Assembly: GCF_051020765.1 (NCBI RefSeq)
Contig: NC_134931.1
Coordinates: 18,182,810 to 18,246,809, forward strand
Length of the DNA: 64,000 nucleotides
Origin: Lasioglossum baleicum
Lineage: Eukaryota > Arthropoda > Insecta > Hymenoptera > Halictidae
Reading direction: 5' to 3'
Under the pieces are notes generated by a model. The model searched no databases. It saw only the letters and a list, made by a program, of their open reading frames with translations, and was not told where the DNA came from. Below, one piece after another: positions 25,701 through 34,177 of the stretch. The position numbers were made by a program, and so were the translations under genes. How positions within the stretch are numbered: the first letter of the stretch is position 1; the number at the start of each line of letters is the position of its first letter.

Positions 25701-26065
25701 GAAAATTGAAATTCTCTATAAAAATTCGTAGTTCACACAAATTCAGGAGAATCGAATAGACAATGGACGACGATTCCTAAAGTGGTATTTCCCGATAGGT
25801 GAACTTGGAGCAGTCGGCGATCGAGGAGATTCTGAAATTCGGCGAGTTCAGTTCTCTGCTGAACAAATCTCATTCGGCCAATTCGACGGACAAAAGCGAG
25901 GAGTTCACCGGGGCCGATAACGAAAGAAAAATTGAAGATCAGAAGGACGACACCTCGGAACAAAGGGAGGAGAAGGACAGGGACGGGGACACGGACACGG
26001 ACGTTGACAAGAATAAGGACAATTACGATTGTCAGGCCGGGAACGACAAAGAAGACACCGTTTAA
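16549..26065 (+). CDS. BTB/C2H2 zinc-finger protein with AT-hook, five coding exons, about 511 aa
   Basis: Gene model: join(16549-16768, 19242-19633, 20870-21136, 23425-23814, 25799-26065). Every junction is GT-AG and phases agree (1,0,0,0), giving 1536 nt. Residues 1 to about 115 are a BTB domain of the insect type that starts with an F-x-L-x-W-N-N-H motif; its coding sequence is split by an intron as in other insect BTB factors. Residues 343-363 and 371-391 are two C2H2 fingers joined by a TGERPF linker. Residues 417-423 are an AT-hook (KRGRPRK). The C-terminus is acidic. Such proteins dimerise through BTB and bind DNA to regulate transcription, in the nucleus. I do not recognise the ortholog; it does not look like tramtrack, chinmo or Trl. 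The start codon follows a 23-base leader after an acceptor. Alternative 3' exons are common in this family and cannot be excluded. Confidence 0.8.
16902..17171. mobile_element. hAT-like MITE, decayed, in BTB-gene intron
   Basis: Left end CAGCAGGACCTCTATGCAAA and right end AAAAATCCGCAGTCTA match the family. The interior differs from most copies but resembles 56197-56396. No clear target duplication. Confidence 0.6.
17513..17680. repeat. Imperfect direct repeat of about 95 bp
   Basis: Two head-to-tail copies share GCAAGTAAAATACTT and AAAAATTCTGTGTAG (about 17537-17576 and 17630-17671). Non-coding intron sequence. Confidence 0.65.
18224..18602. mobile_element. TTAA-flanked foldback element, copy 1
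   Basis: Bounded by TTAA at 18224-18227 and 18599-18602. Ends GGGGGTAGACTCG and GAGTCTACCCTC are inverted. The centre is a second inverted repeat: TTTGCATTATTCGG / CCGAATAATGCAAATTACGC around TAGCTGTCACAG. Non-coding. A TTAA target fits a piggyBac-like mover. Relatives lie at 18599-18932, 24157-24534, 30297-30551 and 54289-54574. Confidence 0.75.
18599..18932. mobile_element. TTAA-flanked foldback element, copy 2, abutting copy 1
   Basis: It starts at the same TTAA that ends copy 1 and continues with a degraded TTTCCAAAATTGCAA end. It then shares CTAGATTGATCTTTTATCTA and GAGAAGGCGCATCC with the family, and stops at GAGTCTACCCC where a CAGAGTTGGGCA end begins. The right TTAA is missing, probably lost with the later insertion. 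Confidence 0.7.
18931..19095. mobile_element. hAT-like end (CAGAGTTGGGCA) with CGATTAA repeats
   Basis: Starts CAGAGTTGGGCATTAATCG, a typical hAT-type terminal sequence, followed by repeated ATCGATTAA/TTAATCGA words. A similar CAGAGGTGGGCA terminus occurs near 61475. The other end is not identifiable before the next coding exon. Confidence 0.5.
19242..19633 (+). CDS. BTB zinc-finger gene, coding exon 2 (second half of BTB and acidic linker)
   Basis: Acceptor ATTCGTAG| at 19241/19242; donor AAATC|GTGAGT at 19633/19634. It encodes residues 74-204. The first part completes the BTB fold: EMECLLDFMYRGSIDV, then LPSLIKTATDLEVRGL. After it come a polar linker and an acidic patch, VEEIEVEDDPMVID. 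Joining to exon 1 restores a glycine codon. Confidence 0.92.
19697..19868. mobile_element. hAT-like MITE, right end degraded, just after exon 2
   Basis: Starts TAGACTACGGATCTTTACGT 64 bases past the exon-2 donor. The interior AAATTGTCGGCACCGATTAT is shared with copies near 15990, 50720 and 59240. The right end has lost its CCGCAGTCTA. Confidence 0.6.
20644..20813. mobile_element. hAT-like MITE with near-perfect target duplication, upstream of exon 3
   Basis: Ends GACAGCGGATCTTTATG and GCATAAAATCCGCTGTCTA. Flanks ACTATGCA (20636-20643) and ACTATGAA (20814-20821), 7 of 8 identical. Its right edge is 56 bases before the exon-3 start, so it may bring the branch-point region close to transposon sequence. 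Confidence 0.8.
20870..21136 (+). CDS. BTB zinc-finger gene, coding exon 3 (polar linker)
   Basis: Acceptor CTGTCCAG| at 20869/20870 and donor AGTATG|GTACGA at 21136/21137 enclose 89 codons in phase 0, residues 205-293. The product is hydrophilic and presumably disordered, rich in Arg, Glu, Asn and Ser. The phase fits both neighbours. A second frame here is also open for 68 codons, but it ends in a stop before any good donor. Confidence 0.72.
21658..22621. mobile_element. Transib-like non-autonomous element
   Basis: Both ends begin CACAGTGGTCCCAAATCCCG, and the inverted match continues to about 36 bp with one mismatch. CGACG flanks it on both sides (21653-21657 and 22622-22626), a 5-bp GC-rich target duplication. 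CACWRTGG ends plus a 5-bp GC-rich duplication are the known hallmarks of Transib transposons, relatives of RAG1. About 964 bp, with no transposase frame. Internal near-duplicates such as CATATTCGTAATCAG occur at about 22422 and 22545. Sits in the intron between BTB exons 3 and 4. Confidence 0.75.
23028..23131 (-). mobile_element. CAGTGTCGCC-ended MITE, truncated, copy 2
   Basis: Inverted relative of 8283-8448: it contains GCGTCACGTGA and ends GATCTGGCGACACTG. The other end is missing. Confidence 0.6.
23425..23814 (+). CDS. BTB zinc-finger gene, coding exon 4 (two C2H2 fingers and AT-hook)
   Basis: Acceptor TTGTTACAG| at 23424/23425; donor CGGAAG|GTTAGA at 23814/23815. Encodes residues 294-423 in phase 0. 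Finger 1 has Cys343, Cys346, His359 and His363; finger 2 has Cys371, Cys374, His387 and His391. Both are C-x2-C-x12-H-x3-H, with linker TGERPF. The last residues KRGRPRK form an AT-hook. Two adjacent fingers fit a short DNA site, with the AT-hook adding minor-groove contact. Confidence 0.93.
24157..24534. mobile_element. TTAA-flanked foldback element, copy 3
   Basis: The left boundary TTAA at 24157-24160 is followed by GGGAATAGATTCGTTTCC. The interior has the family's ACGAGACGTAATTTGC and AATTACGCCTCGTAAACG arms. The right end, CTGGAAAAAGTAGTCTTTAG, has lost TTAA. Confidence 0.7.
25337..25430. repeat. Short perfect inverted repeat (hairpin)
   Basis: AAAGAGAATTGTCATTCTT and AAGAATGACAATTCTCTTT pair perfectly across a loop of about 53 bases. 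It lies in the last intron of the BTB gene. It could be the end pair of a small foldback element, or a hairpin-forming transcript. Confidence 0.6.
25799..26065 (+). CDS. BTB zinc-finger gene, last coding exon (acidic C-terminus)
   Basis: Acceptor CCCGATAG| at 25798/25799, phase 0, stop TAA at 26063-26065. Encodes residues 424-511, beginning VNLEQSAIEEILKFGEF and becoming a run of Asp, Glu, Lys and Arg with D-G-D-T-D-T-D-V. This joins directly to the AT-hook in frame. The acidic end could serve as an interaction surface, by inference. Confidence 0.8.
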   Translation: MNLEQSAIEEILKFGEFSSLLNKSHSANSTDKSEEFTGADNERKIEDQKDDTSEQREEKDRDGDTDTDVDKNKDNYDCQAGNDKEDTV

Positions 26066-26349
26066 GAAACTTCCTTCTATGCGAAAAACTTTCGCAAGGA
26101 ATATTTTTCCATGAGTAAGGGAAAGCACCTAATCCATACTTATTGTTATATGTATAGAGTGTTGGAAACTGTCGAACTTTCTTCGATCGATGTCGCTATC
26201 CAGGTACATACATACGTTTTTCTCGCGATTCTTTCAAGAAAGAGTTAAAGCGTTATACAATTGTCCTGTTGCATTATTCTTTGGCAACTGAGAAACAATT
26301 GCAACTCGTTAAACGTTTCATTGTTTGTCATTCAACTGTCGAGTGAATC

Positions 26350-26671
26350 ATAAGCTGGAGTGGGGTAAGCCCGCCCTAGTTTTTGCAAAGTTGGACTCTA
26401 AACTGCTGTATTTTCAGTCTGGTATGTAAAAACTTAACGTTCTTGGTATCAAACTCTTGCCACTGTACACTTGCCACAGTAACTGTTTGGCATTGGTTGA
26501 TTTAAGCGAGGAAAACACTTTTATTCTTGGGTGATATCTGTGTAGAATAGTTTATACTAACTTATACTACATTAATAAATACAAGCTAGAGAAATTTCGT
26601 TCATATTATAATGAAAATAACCAATTAACGGACTTGCCCCATAGACGGGCTTACCCTACTCCACCTTATCA
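26350..26671. mobile_element. Inverted-repeat element, GGAGTGGGGTAAGCCCG ends
   Basis: Left end ATAAGCTGGAGTGGGGTAAG and right end GGCTTACCCTACTCCACCTT are inverted and about 320 bp apart; the shared terminal sequence is about 24 bp. Non-coding, superfamily unknown. Confidence 0.65.
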
Positions 26672-26842
26672 GAAGCACGGATTCTTTTGATCGAACGTGT
26701 TCGGAATAAATTAAATCACATTTGTATACATATTTATAAAGGAATTATCCTTGTTGGAAATACTAATTAGAAGACACAGACGCATTTTGCATCTGGCAAA
26801 ATCCAATTTCAAGTTATTTCATATTTAACGACTGCGGGAAGC

Positions 26843-27204
26843 ATACAGGGTGTGAGTCGGTGAGAACCACTATCTTATCTAACTCGGTATCTATTGGTTG
26901 TATTCAAAAACTTTTTTGAGATATCGGGATGATCTTGAATTTTTCGAAAGTTTTTCAAAGTCAACTGGAGGTCTTCATATTATATGAATCCGTCCTTCAA
27001 TCAGCAACAGCGTGGTATTTAAAAAAGGTGTATTGTCCTTTAAAATCTCAAGGTCATCTTGATATATCTCAGAAAAAATGAAATATATAAAATCGAATTA
27101 TGTATACTCATTGGCACATCCCTTAAAGTACAACGTAACTCATTAAAATACTAGATTGCATTTAATAGTTATTTCAGATAGTTCCTACTGATTCGCCCTG
27201 TATA
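26843..27204. mobile_element. TATACAGGG-type MITE
   Basis: Ends CATACAGGGTGTGAGTCGGT and GATTCGCCCTGTATA are imperfect inverted repeats. The interior has a second pair: GAACCACTATCTTATCT against AGATAGTTCC. Likely a Tc1/mariner-like non-autonomous element at a TA target. Confidence 0.6.
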
Positions 27205-27470
27205 GTTATGAAAGAATTATCCGTGCAAGAAATACTAATTGAAAGACACAGACTCATTTCGTATCAGGCAAAATTCAACTTCACACTATTGCATATTGAA
27301 CAACTGCAGGACACATATATTGTATAATTCTTTCTTTAAAAATATCTTAAACGTACTAAATATCAATTTGATTTCTATAATTGTCATTCGTAATATTTTT
27401 ATACATTCAGGTTGAATGTATGTCGACTGGCTAAAATGATACAATACAAGTTCAGTATTGTTGTTATTGA

Positions 27471-27657
27471 CAGTCTGCGGATGTTATGTATTCACACAAA
27501 TTAGGAGACGAAATATGGAACATTATTAATATATGATTAATACTACGAAAAATTTATTCCTAAACTAGTGTCGTCAACTTATTAAAATTACGGAGGAAAG
27601 AAATTTCTCGTTGTTTAAAATTAGTGCACAAAATTTAGCATAAGGATCCGCAGTCTG
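27471..27657. mobile_element. hAT-like MITE
   Basis: Ends CAGTCTGCGGATGTTATG and CATAAGGATCCGCAGTCTG. Flanks GTTATTGA and GTTATCAA agree at 6 of 8 positions and fit the GTNATNAC target type. Confidence 0.7.
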
Positions 27658-28352
27658 GTTATCAACATTCAAAAGACTATGGGCAGAGATCAACGAGTTT
27701 GGGAGCACCGTCTCGTTTCCGAAGAATCTCGTTCCAATTTTCCATTTACCGTTTCACCAATGAATCATTCGGTGTATCTCGAATCACGTCTTATCTCGCA
27801 TTACGAAAGGTCTCGTTTTACGAACGTTCAATTTTGATCCCGTGCGTATACGTCGAGACTCATTATATCCGATATCAAGTCTCTCAAAATCAAGAATATT
27901 TATTCGAATCAGCGATGAATGTTCGCGAAAATCCTGTTAGTATACGTGCTTATGCTGTACAGCGTCGTTCACGATTTTCAAGGGATTCAAACTGTACAAA
28001 TGAATGGAGGGAAACTGGTTTTTTCTACATTTTAGTGTGTTGGTCGTGAATTTTTGAAAATGATCCACATTATATTGCATCAACTTACAAATGTACAACT
28101 GCGAAACACAGCGAGTTTATACTGTCAAAAATTGCGATAGCAGATCTATCGGTTTTCATGCGAGGTATAGTAAAACATCTAAAATGAACGAATTTGATCT
28201 ATTTCGGAAATTCAATGAATTTTCACCACTGTTGTCAGTTTCAACAGTTTCGAATAGTTTAATATACAAGGTGACCCAAAAATGTTGTACTTATTTGGAA
28301 GGGCTGGTTCCTTAGGTGATTCGAAGCAACTTTTTATGTATTTCATTCTATT

Positions 28353-29028
28353 TATACAGGGTGTCCCGTAACTGGTGGTACAACCGAGTAGAGGGCGACT
28401 CTACGTGTAAAATTGAATCGAAAATGTAGAATAAAATTTTTTCATATGACGATATACAGTCACTGACAATTTAAAGTGGACATCCTTAAAAATCGCATAA
28501 CTTTTTAGAAATCGGACCAAAGGACGTGAATTTTTTTAGGCCCAGATAAAAAAGTTGACAAAACATCATTTTAAAAAATTTTATATAATTCCTACCAATT
28601 GCAATGGTATTAAAATTTTGTTTACTTATCCTCTAGCGAACTAGCCGGTCTAACATCTTAGAAAAATTCAAGTTCTCTTTGGTCCAATTTCTAAAAAGTT
28701 ATGCGATTTTTAAGGGTGTCCACTTTAAATTGTCAGTGACTGTATTTTCCAGAAAAATAAGTTTAAAAATTTGTCGATATCATCATGTCGACAATGTTTG
28801 TAAACATTGCAAGAAGCACGGAAGTACTCTCCTACTCGGAACAGTAAGATAGTAAAATCCGTCGAGCTGAAGCTGGTCCAAGTGCGCGCGTACTCGACAA
28901 ATTCAAACTTATTTTTTTCGAAAATGAAGCGTCATATGAACAAATTTTATTCTACATTTTCGATTCAATTTTTCACATAGAATCACCCCCTACTTAGTTG
29001 TACCACCAGTTACGGGACACCCTGTATA
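28353..29028. mobile_element. Middle element of the nest (TATACAGGGTGTCCCGTAAC ends)
   Basis: Left end TATACAGGGTGTCCCGTAAC and right end GTTACGGGACACCCTGTATA are perfect inverted repeats. The match extends through CTGGTGGTACAAC and, with differences, through AAATGTAGAATAAAATTT. It has a TA boundary and no transposase frame. It interrupts the outer element and is itself interrupted at 28455-28744. Confidence 0.85.
28455..28744. mobile_element. Inner element of the nest (TACAGTCACTGACAATTTAA ends)
   Basis: Ends TACAGTCACTGACAATTTAA and TTAAATTGTCAGTGACTGTA are perfect inverted repeats, continuing as AAAATCGCATAACTTTTTAG. About 290 bp, non-coding, TA-flanked. A diverged relative lies at 43342-43927. 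Confidence 0.85.
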
Positions 29029-30296
29029 ACGAGCTGTTAAAGAAAAACACGGACCAATCAGAGCGCGACTACGACAAGTCCGCCAGAGTTGATTGGTCCG
29101 TGGTTTTTCCTTAATAACTCCTTAACGAAGCCTCGGAGAACATTTCAGCAAAGGAAACAGTGACTACGAACGACGTAAGGAACCTTCTCCGACATTTTTT
29201 GGGCACACTGTATTTCTTGTTCAACATTTTCAGTTTGAGATAACACGAGAGGTGTTTGATTCATGTGTTCCGAAGCACTATAAAGATGATAAGCAGTGTC
29301 AGAATTATCAGAGAAGTGAATCAATTTAAAAATAATTAAGTCCGTTGAAGCTGCCAGTAAGGATTTGAAGAAATACCATAAAAAAAATTTGATAAATCAC
29401 AAAGGTCCATGACAATGGAGTAATCGTAGCGAAAAAGTTGATCACAGATGATTGTATAAGCGCTCTGGCATTAATTTATTTATTGAGATACAAGACATCT
29501 TTGTTGTAGACGCAACAAAAGAAAAAATTCGTTCGACAGAGTACCTGAAGCACCCGCGTTACAATGTATAACAATGAATGAATTAATGAATGACATGAAC
29601 AGATGGGTGAGAAACAGGCCACGTAGGAAAAATATGACGAGTCCAAGACGACTGTCTAGGTACTGATAAAATTGAATTCTGTGCGACGGCGGCGGCGATC
29701 CGCTGTCACACGAAAGATATTTATATCGGATGATAAGATTAGGAGAAGGAAACTTTACGTTGGGAACTCGACCAAATTATACTTTAGCTTGGAAGACTGC
29801 GGTATGGTTTGCATTGTGAAACACGTCTGACTGACCAAAGGTTAAATTATAGTGACTCTTCCTCCGTCGTAAGTTTACGTGAAAATTTAATTATAGGTTT
29901 ATACATGTATAGGATATTGATAGAAGTTTATTTTTTTTTGTTGGTAATTGTGTAAGTTCGTTCGAACAATATTGTTCCAATTGACAGGTTATATTCAATG
30001 CTTTACCTAATTTCTTATTTATGTAACTGTACTACTGTGTCTTGCAAAGAACTGTGAACGTTCGACCATTTTGTTGGGCACGTAGCAGAGCCGTTTTTCT
30101 CGTTTCTTCGTTCTCTCATTTTTCCTGCTACCTCTGACGAAAAATATTTTAGAAAACACGATACATGTCCACTGACAGTGAACATTGTGTTGATTATAAA
30201 TAAGAATAATTATCATTATTTTCTTGTAACGAGTTATTAGCATGTATTTCCTTCGAATGCGTATTTTCTGTACACATAAGTATCAAACTAGAAGAG

Positions 30297-30551
30297 AAAC
30301 GCTAAAAGCGCTTAATCAGCACAGTTAACGAGGCGTAATTTGCATTATTCGGAAGCATGAAGCTGTGCATGTAGCTATTTTCGTAAAGCTGCGACAACTA
30401 TGTACATGCTGCCGAATACGTAATGCGAATTACGCCTCGTGAACGTAAAATGGACTTTCCAGGGCGATTGCGTTTTTGACTACTGTTAAACCCCATCGCA
30501 TGCATTATTGAGAAATGAGTCCAATTCTAGAGACGAGTCTGCCCCCTTTAA
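30297..30551. mobile_element. TTAA foldback element, copy 4, left end truncated
   Basis: Contains the family core (GAGGCGTAATTTGC and GCGAATTACGCCTCGTGAACG) and ends GAGTCTGCCCCCTTTAA. It abuts a half copy of the CCAATCAGAGCGC family at 30552-30652. Confidence 0.65.
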
Positions 30552-30652
30552 CAAAGCCGCGGGGAGTATTTTTGCGAAGGAAAAAGTTACTTCAAACCAC
30601 CCCAAGAATCACCCCTTTCAGGGAAGTCAATATTTTCCGGACACGCTGTGTT
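30552..30652. mobile_element. Half copy of the CCAATCAGAGCGC-family MITE
   Basis: Starts CAAAGCCGCGGGGAG and shares GAAAAAGTTACTTCAAA with the right halves of 5779-6029 and 37268-37598. It ends TTTTCCGGACACGCTGTG. The left half is absent. Confidence 0.6.
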
Positions 30653-30944
30653 CCATCGAGGATTTTTCAGTCAGAGGTGGCAAAGAGACGCTATAGAGCT
30701 GGGACAAACAAGTCACGTTAGTTTGTACACGTATCTGTTACTATAAGGGATGCGCACCTAGATGTACGACAGTGCAAACTATACCTACGTAGAAGAGACC
30801 CCGGGTACTCGACACGGGTTGAGAAAAAAAAGAAAAATGTAGCTTCGAATATTTTGTTATACACGCGATTGAAATACGTCAAGTACAAATGTCCAAATAT
30901 TTAGAGTATACGTGTGCGTAAGTGTGCATGTCTGCCATATTATA

Positions 30945-30980
30945 AAAAGAAAAAGAATAAGAAGAAGAAGAAGAAACAAA
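30945..30980. repeat. (GAA/AAG)n microsatellite
   Basis: A purine-only run of AAGAAG units about 35 bases long. Confidence 0.75.
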
Positions 30981-33937
30981 TGAATGGGAATGATACACGC
31001 GTGTATCTCATCAAATGGTTGACGTCCACGTGAACGAATGTTGTTGATCCGTTTCCTCTCTTTTATACGAATATCATACAGCTTCTTGAACGATACATAT
31101 GTACTTCGTTTGACTAACGCGCTTGGTGTATTTGTTTTCTTTGGTTTTCTGCAATTTCATAGGTAACCGTCGAGGTTCGTTCGATCGCACTATTCGATGC
31201 TTGAAATATGGAGTTTGTACTATTTTACATTTAAGTTTTCTTTGTTCGTAAGCTGACAGATTATATCGATTGTTATATTATTTAATTCGTATCCTTTCGT
31301 TTCTTCATATGGAAAAGAGTACTTTTATTTTATCTCATCCATAAAGAATTCGATGGACGCAGTTGAGAGCATTGTGGATATCGATTCTTTGAGCAATGCG
31401 AATTTGAAGTTCGTGCTGCATCGAGTCACAGTGCTGGAAACGATTTTTGCAACGCTGGTTTCACACACACATGCTCGAATTTTTCTAGCACTTGTCTACT
31501 TCAACGACAATTTTCTTTGTATATGAACGATTTTGCGGCAAGTTTCTTTTACAAATGTCCACCGCTCCAGAGCTATAGATTCACCTACTTACATTTTTTG
31601 AAGAGTTTATTTATAAAATTGAGTGAAACTTCAAAGAGTAGAAAGATTAAGGAAGTTCAAAAAATCTATTATTTTTAACTTGTCAAAATTATTAAAGAGA
31701 TAAAGGAAATTTCTACATGCTTCTTGTGTGTCTTGCAATTCATGTAAACAATATTTTGATTGTGCATAAAGATCTCTGTAGCTGCAAAATGAATCATAGG
31801 ACAAGTGGTTAATGATAAGATTGACAAAAATGTTCGAAGTGAGTCACAGTTCGGTAATATTTGTTGTTGTTTTAATATTGATTCAATGATGCGATTAACG
31901 TTTCCAGCACTGCATATTATTGCGATTTTGTTCACGAGCTGGTTTTGTTCGAATTCTAGAGTAACTGAAATATTTCGTAGCACGCGGCAGTGCCATTTAA
32001 ATAGTGTTTTCTTTTCTGTAATATCGGTTGTTGTTGTTGTTGTACAAACTATATTTTGTTCGGTTAGGTTCTTGTTGCTCGACCTATCAGCGTTACATTG
32101 TGAACTTCCGCGACGGCGATGTGCAATTTATCGTCGGTGGCATGATCTTTCGTCTGTCACGACGAGCTGCGAGTGAATTTCGTGCAATCCATTGGGGCGG
32201 CCACAAAATGACCGCCCGTGAGTCTTCATATCCCTCATAGTGTACATTGTGTAGCCTGTGTAAATAAATTGTAAAGTCAATGTCCTTCTTAATTGATACC
32301 TGATTGTTGTCCCTTGTTATGTCTTTATTTATTAATCCTGAGCACCCGACTGGTGACTCAGAGTCACCACTAGAAATCGCTGTACCATTATTCACAATAT
32401 TATTTAGATTATTAAAGATGTTGGTATCTAATCAATTATTACCAAACATTTAAGTATTGTACGAGATGATCTATCAATTTCGTATCCATAAAATGAAAAA
32501 GTGATATCGAATAGAATTATTCTAGTATAAAAAGTTTCATACATACATTTTTTATAAAACAGTTAAACAAAATGTTAACTGATAATATTTGACCACAACT
32601 TTTTATACCAATATTGTCATAAAAATGCTTGTTTACTTTCTAATATCTGCGTAACTAACTGAAATACTCTTCGTAATTGTATTAGAACTAGAATACATTA
32701 TTCCAATTAAATTAAATTAAATATTTACTCATGCAGGAAAAAATTATTGACAAAAATTCGTCGATGATTATTTGTTAAAACAATAATTGTTCATTTAAAT
32801 ATAGACAACGAGGGCGATATTTACCATGAAGAGTTATAATTTCCTGTTTAAATTACAAAAAGATTTTGTATATTCGGCTATATTATGCTCGCATATTTTT
32901 TTCAAGCTAGTATAAAATAAATAAGGTCCAATTTCGAAGATATCCTTAATGTTTCACGAATGTTCTTGATCATTCGCAATATTTATTTAACAAAATCAGA
33001 AAGGCCAATGGGCAGGTAATCGAAACATCCCTCCACCAATTTCTGAGGTCACTCAACATTTATTTTCACAATGCTGTAACAGACTCAAGTATATCTTTAC
33101 AACGTAAAACAACTAGAAAAGATGGGGACATTCGAAGGTCACGCACGGTGAACAAAGGAAAACGGTGGAATCAATGAAGAGTTTCTTCCCTGCGTCAGGT
33201 TAATCGCAGTTATCGTTATATGTATTCATTGACATTATATATTACATTATACATTAAGTTTTTACAAATTACATATACATTACGTCTTTACAAATTAGTT
33301 TCCGTTTATACACAGACTTCTTTTTATTGGGAGCAGGTGGGACAATCACGGATTCCTGTTTCCGTTCAGTGTAATCACTAAATCTCTCGTGTTCGTCGCG
33401 GTGTACGTAATACTAAAACGTATCTTACAGTTAGCTTTTCAACAGTTCCGATGTCAGCAGCTGAGAATCACGATCGAAGGATTGTCCGTGATCGAGATCG
33501 GCCTCGAGAGACGTCTCGATTGCAAGAGTAAACGCTAGACACTGTCACTTCGTGAATCGGCGTATATGTATTTCTCGACATTAACACGCCTCGGTTTCAC
33601 CTCTTCGCTTCAACTAACATTAAGTCAAGTTACAACAGCAACATCGAAAGCACAATTCCTTCTGCAATCCTCTCTTCTCGATTTATTTCTGACTTATACC
33701 GAAGCAGGGACGACGTAACCACTCATTCACAAGTGCTCACAAAGCTGAACGTGCACTGGTAATCTCATTATTCAGACAATACACAATTTCTAAATGTTGT
33801 TTGAAAATTTTTCGCTCGAACCCTTCACTACTTTTATATACAATTTGTAACAAAATACAGTGACGTCTTCATACATGTGAAAACTTCGGTATAGAAATGT
33901 CAATTATATTTTGTCTAATAATTTTTTAATGAAACCT

Positions 33938-34177
33938 ACATCAACGTATCCGTGACATTTTCCTGATTAAAATGATGCCCTAGACGACACAGTTTGGATC
34001 ATATTTATTTGTTTAATCCACGATACGAATCGCTTTAAATTAGACTGTTTTGATTCGATAATGGAGAGATTGGATAATCCAGAATCCACTAAATCGTGGA
34101 TTAAACAAGCAAATATGCTCAGATTTATATCGTGTTTGGTATCGTTTTAATCAGAAAAATGTTACGCACACATTGGT
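33938..34177. mobile_element. Foldback element with TTTTAATCAG arms, copy 1
   Basis: The left arm GTGACATTTTCCTGATTAAA and the right arm TTTTAATCAGAAAAATGTTA pair. So do GTTTAATCCACGAT and ATCGTGGATTAAAC. Copies at 38937-39272 and, half, at 59313-59486 have the same layout. Non-coding. Confidence 0.7.

Larger units (their letters stand above)
28263..29213. mobile_element. Outer element of a triple nest (CCAATCAGAGCGC family)
   Basis: The left end TATACAAGGTGACCCAAAAA and the right end TTTTTTGGGCACACTGTAT belong to the family of 5779-6029. The inner part ACGGACCAATCAGAGCGCG is also present. The two halves are separated by the 28353-29028 element. Confidence 0.75.

Noticed and set aside
27699..28049. 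116-codon plus-strand frame downstream of the BTB gene
   Set aside because: No recognisable domain, no splice context, and AT-rich composition at its end.
32028..32240. Possible exon encoding a DGDVQFIVGGMIFRLSRR-like segment
   Set aside because: No family recognised and no matching splice partners; a slight G+C rise alone is not enough.
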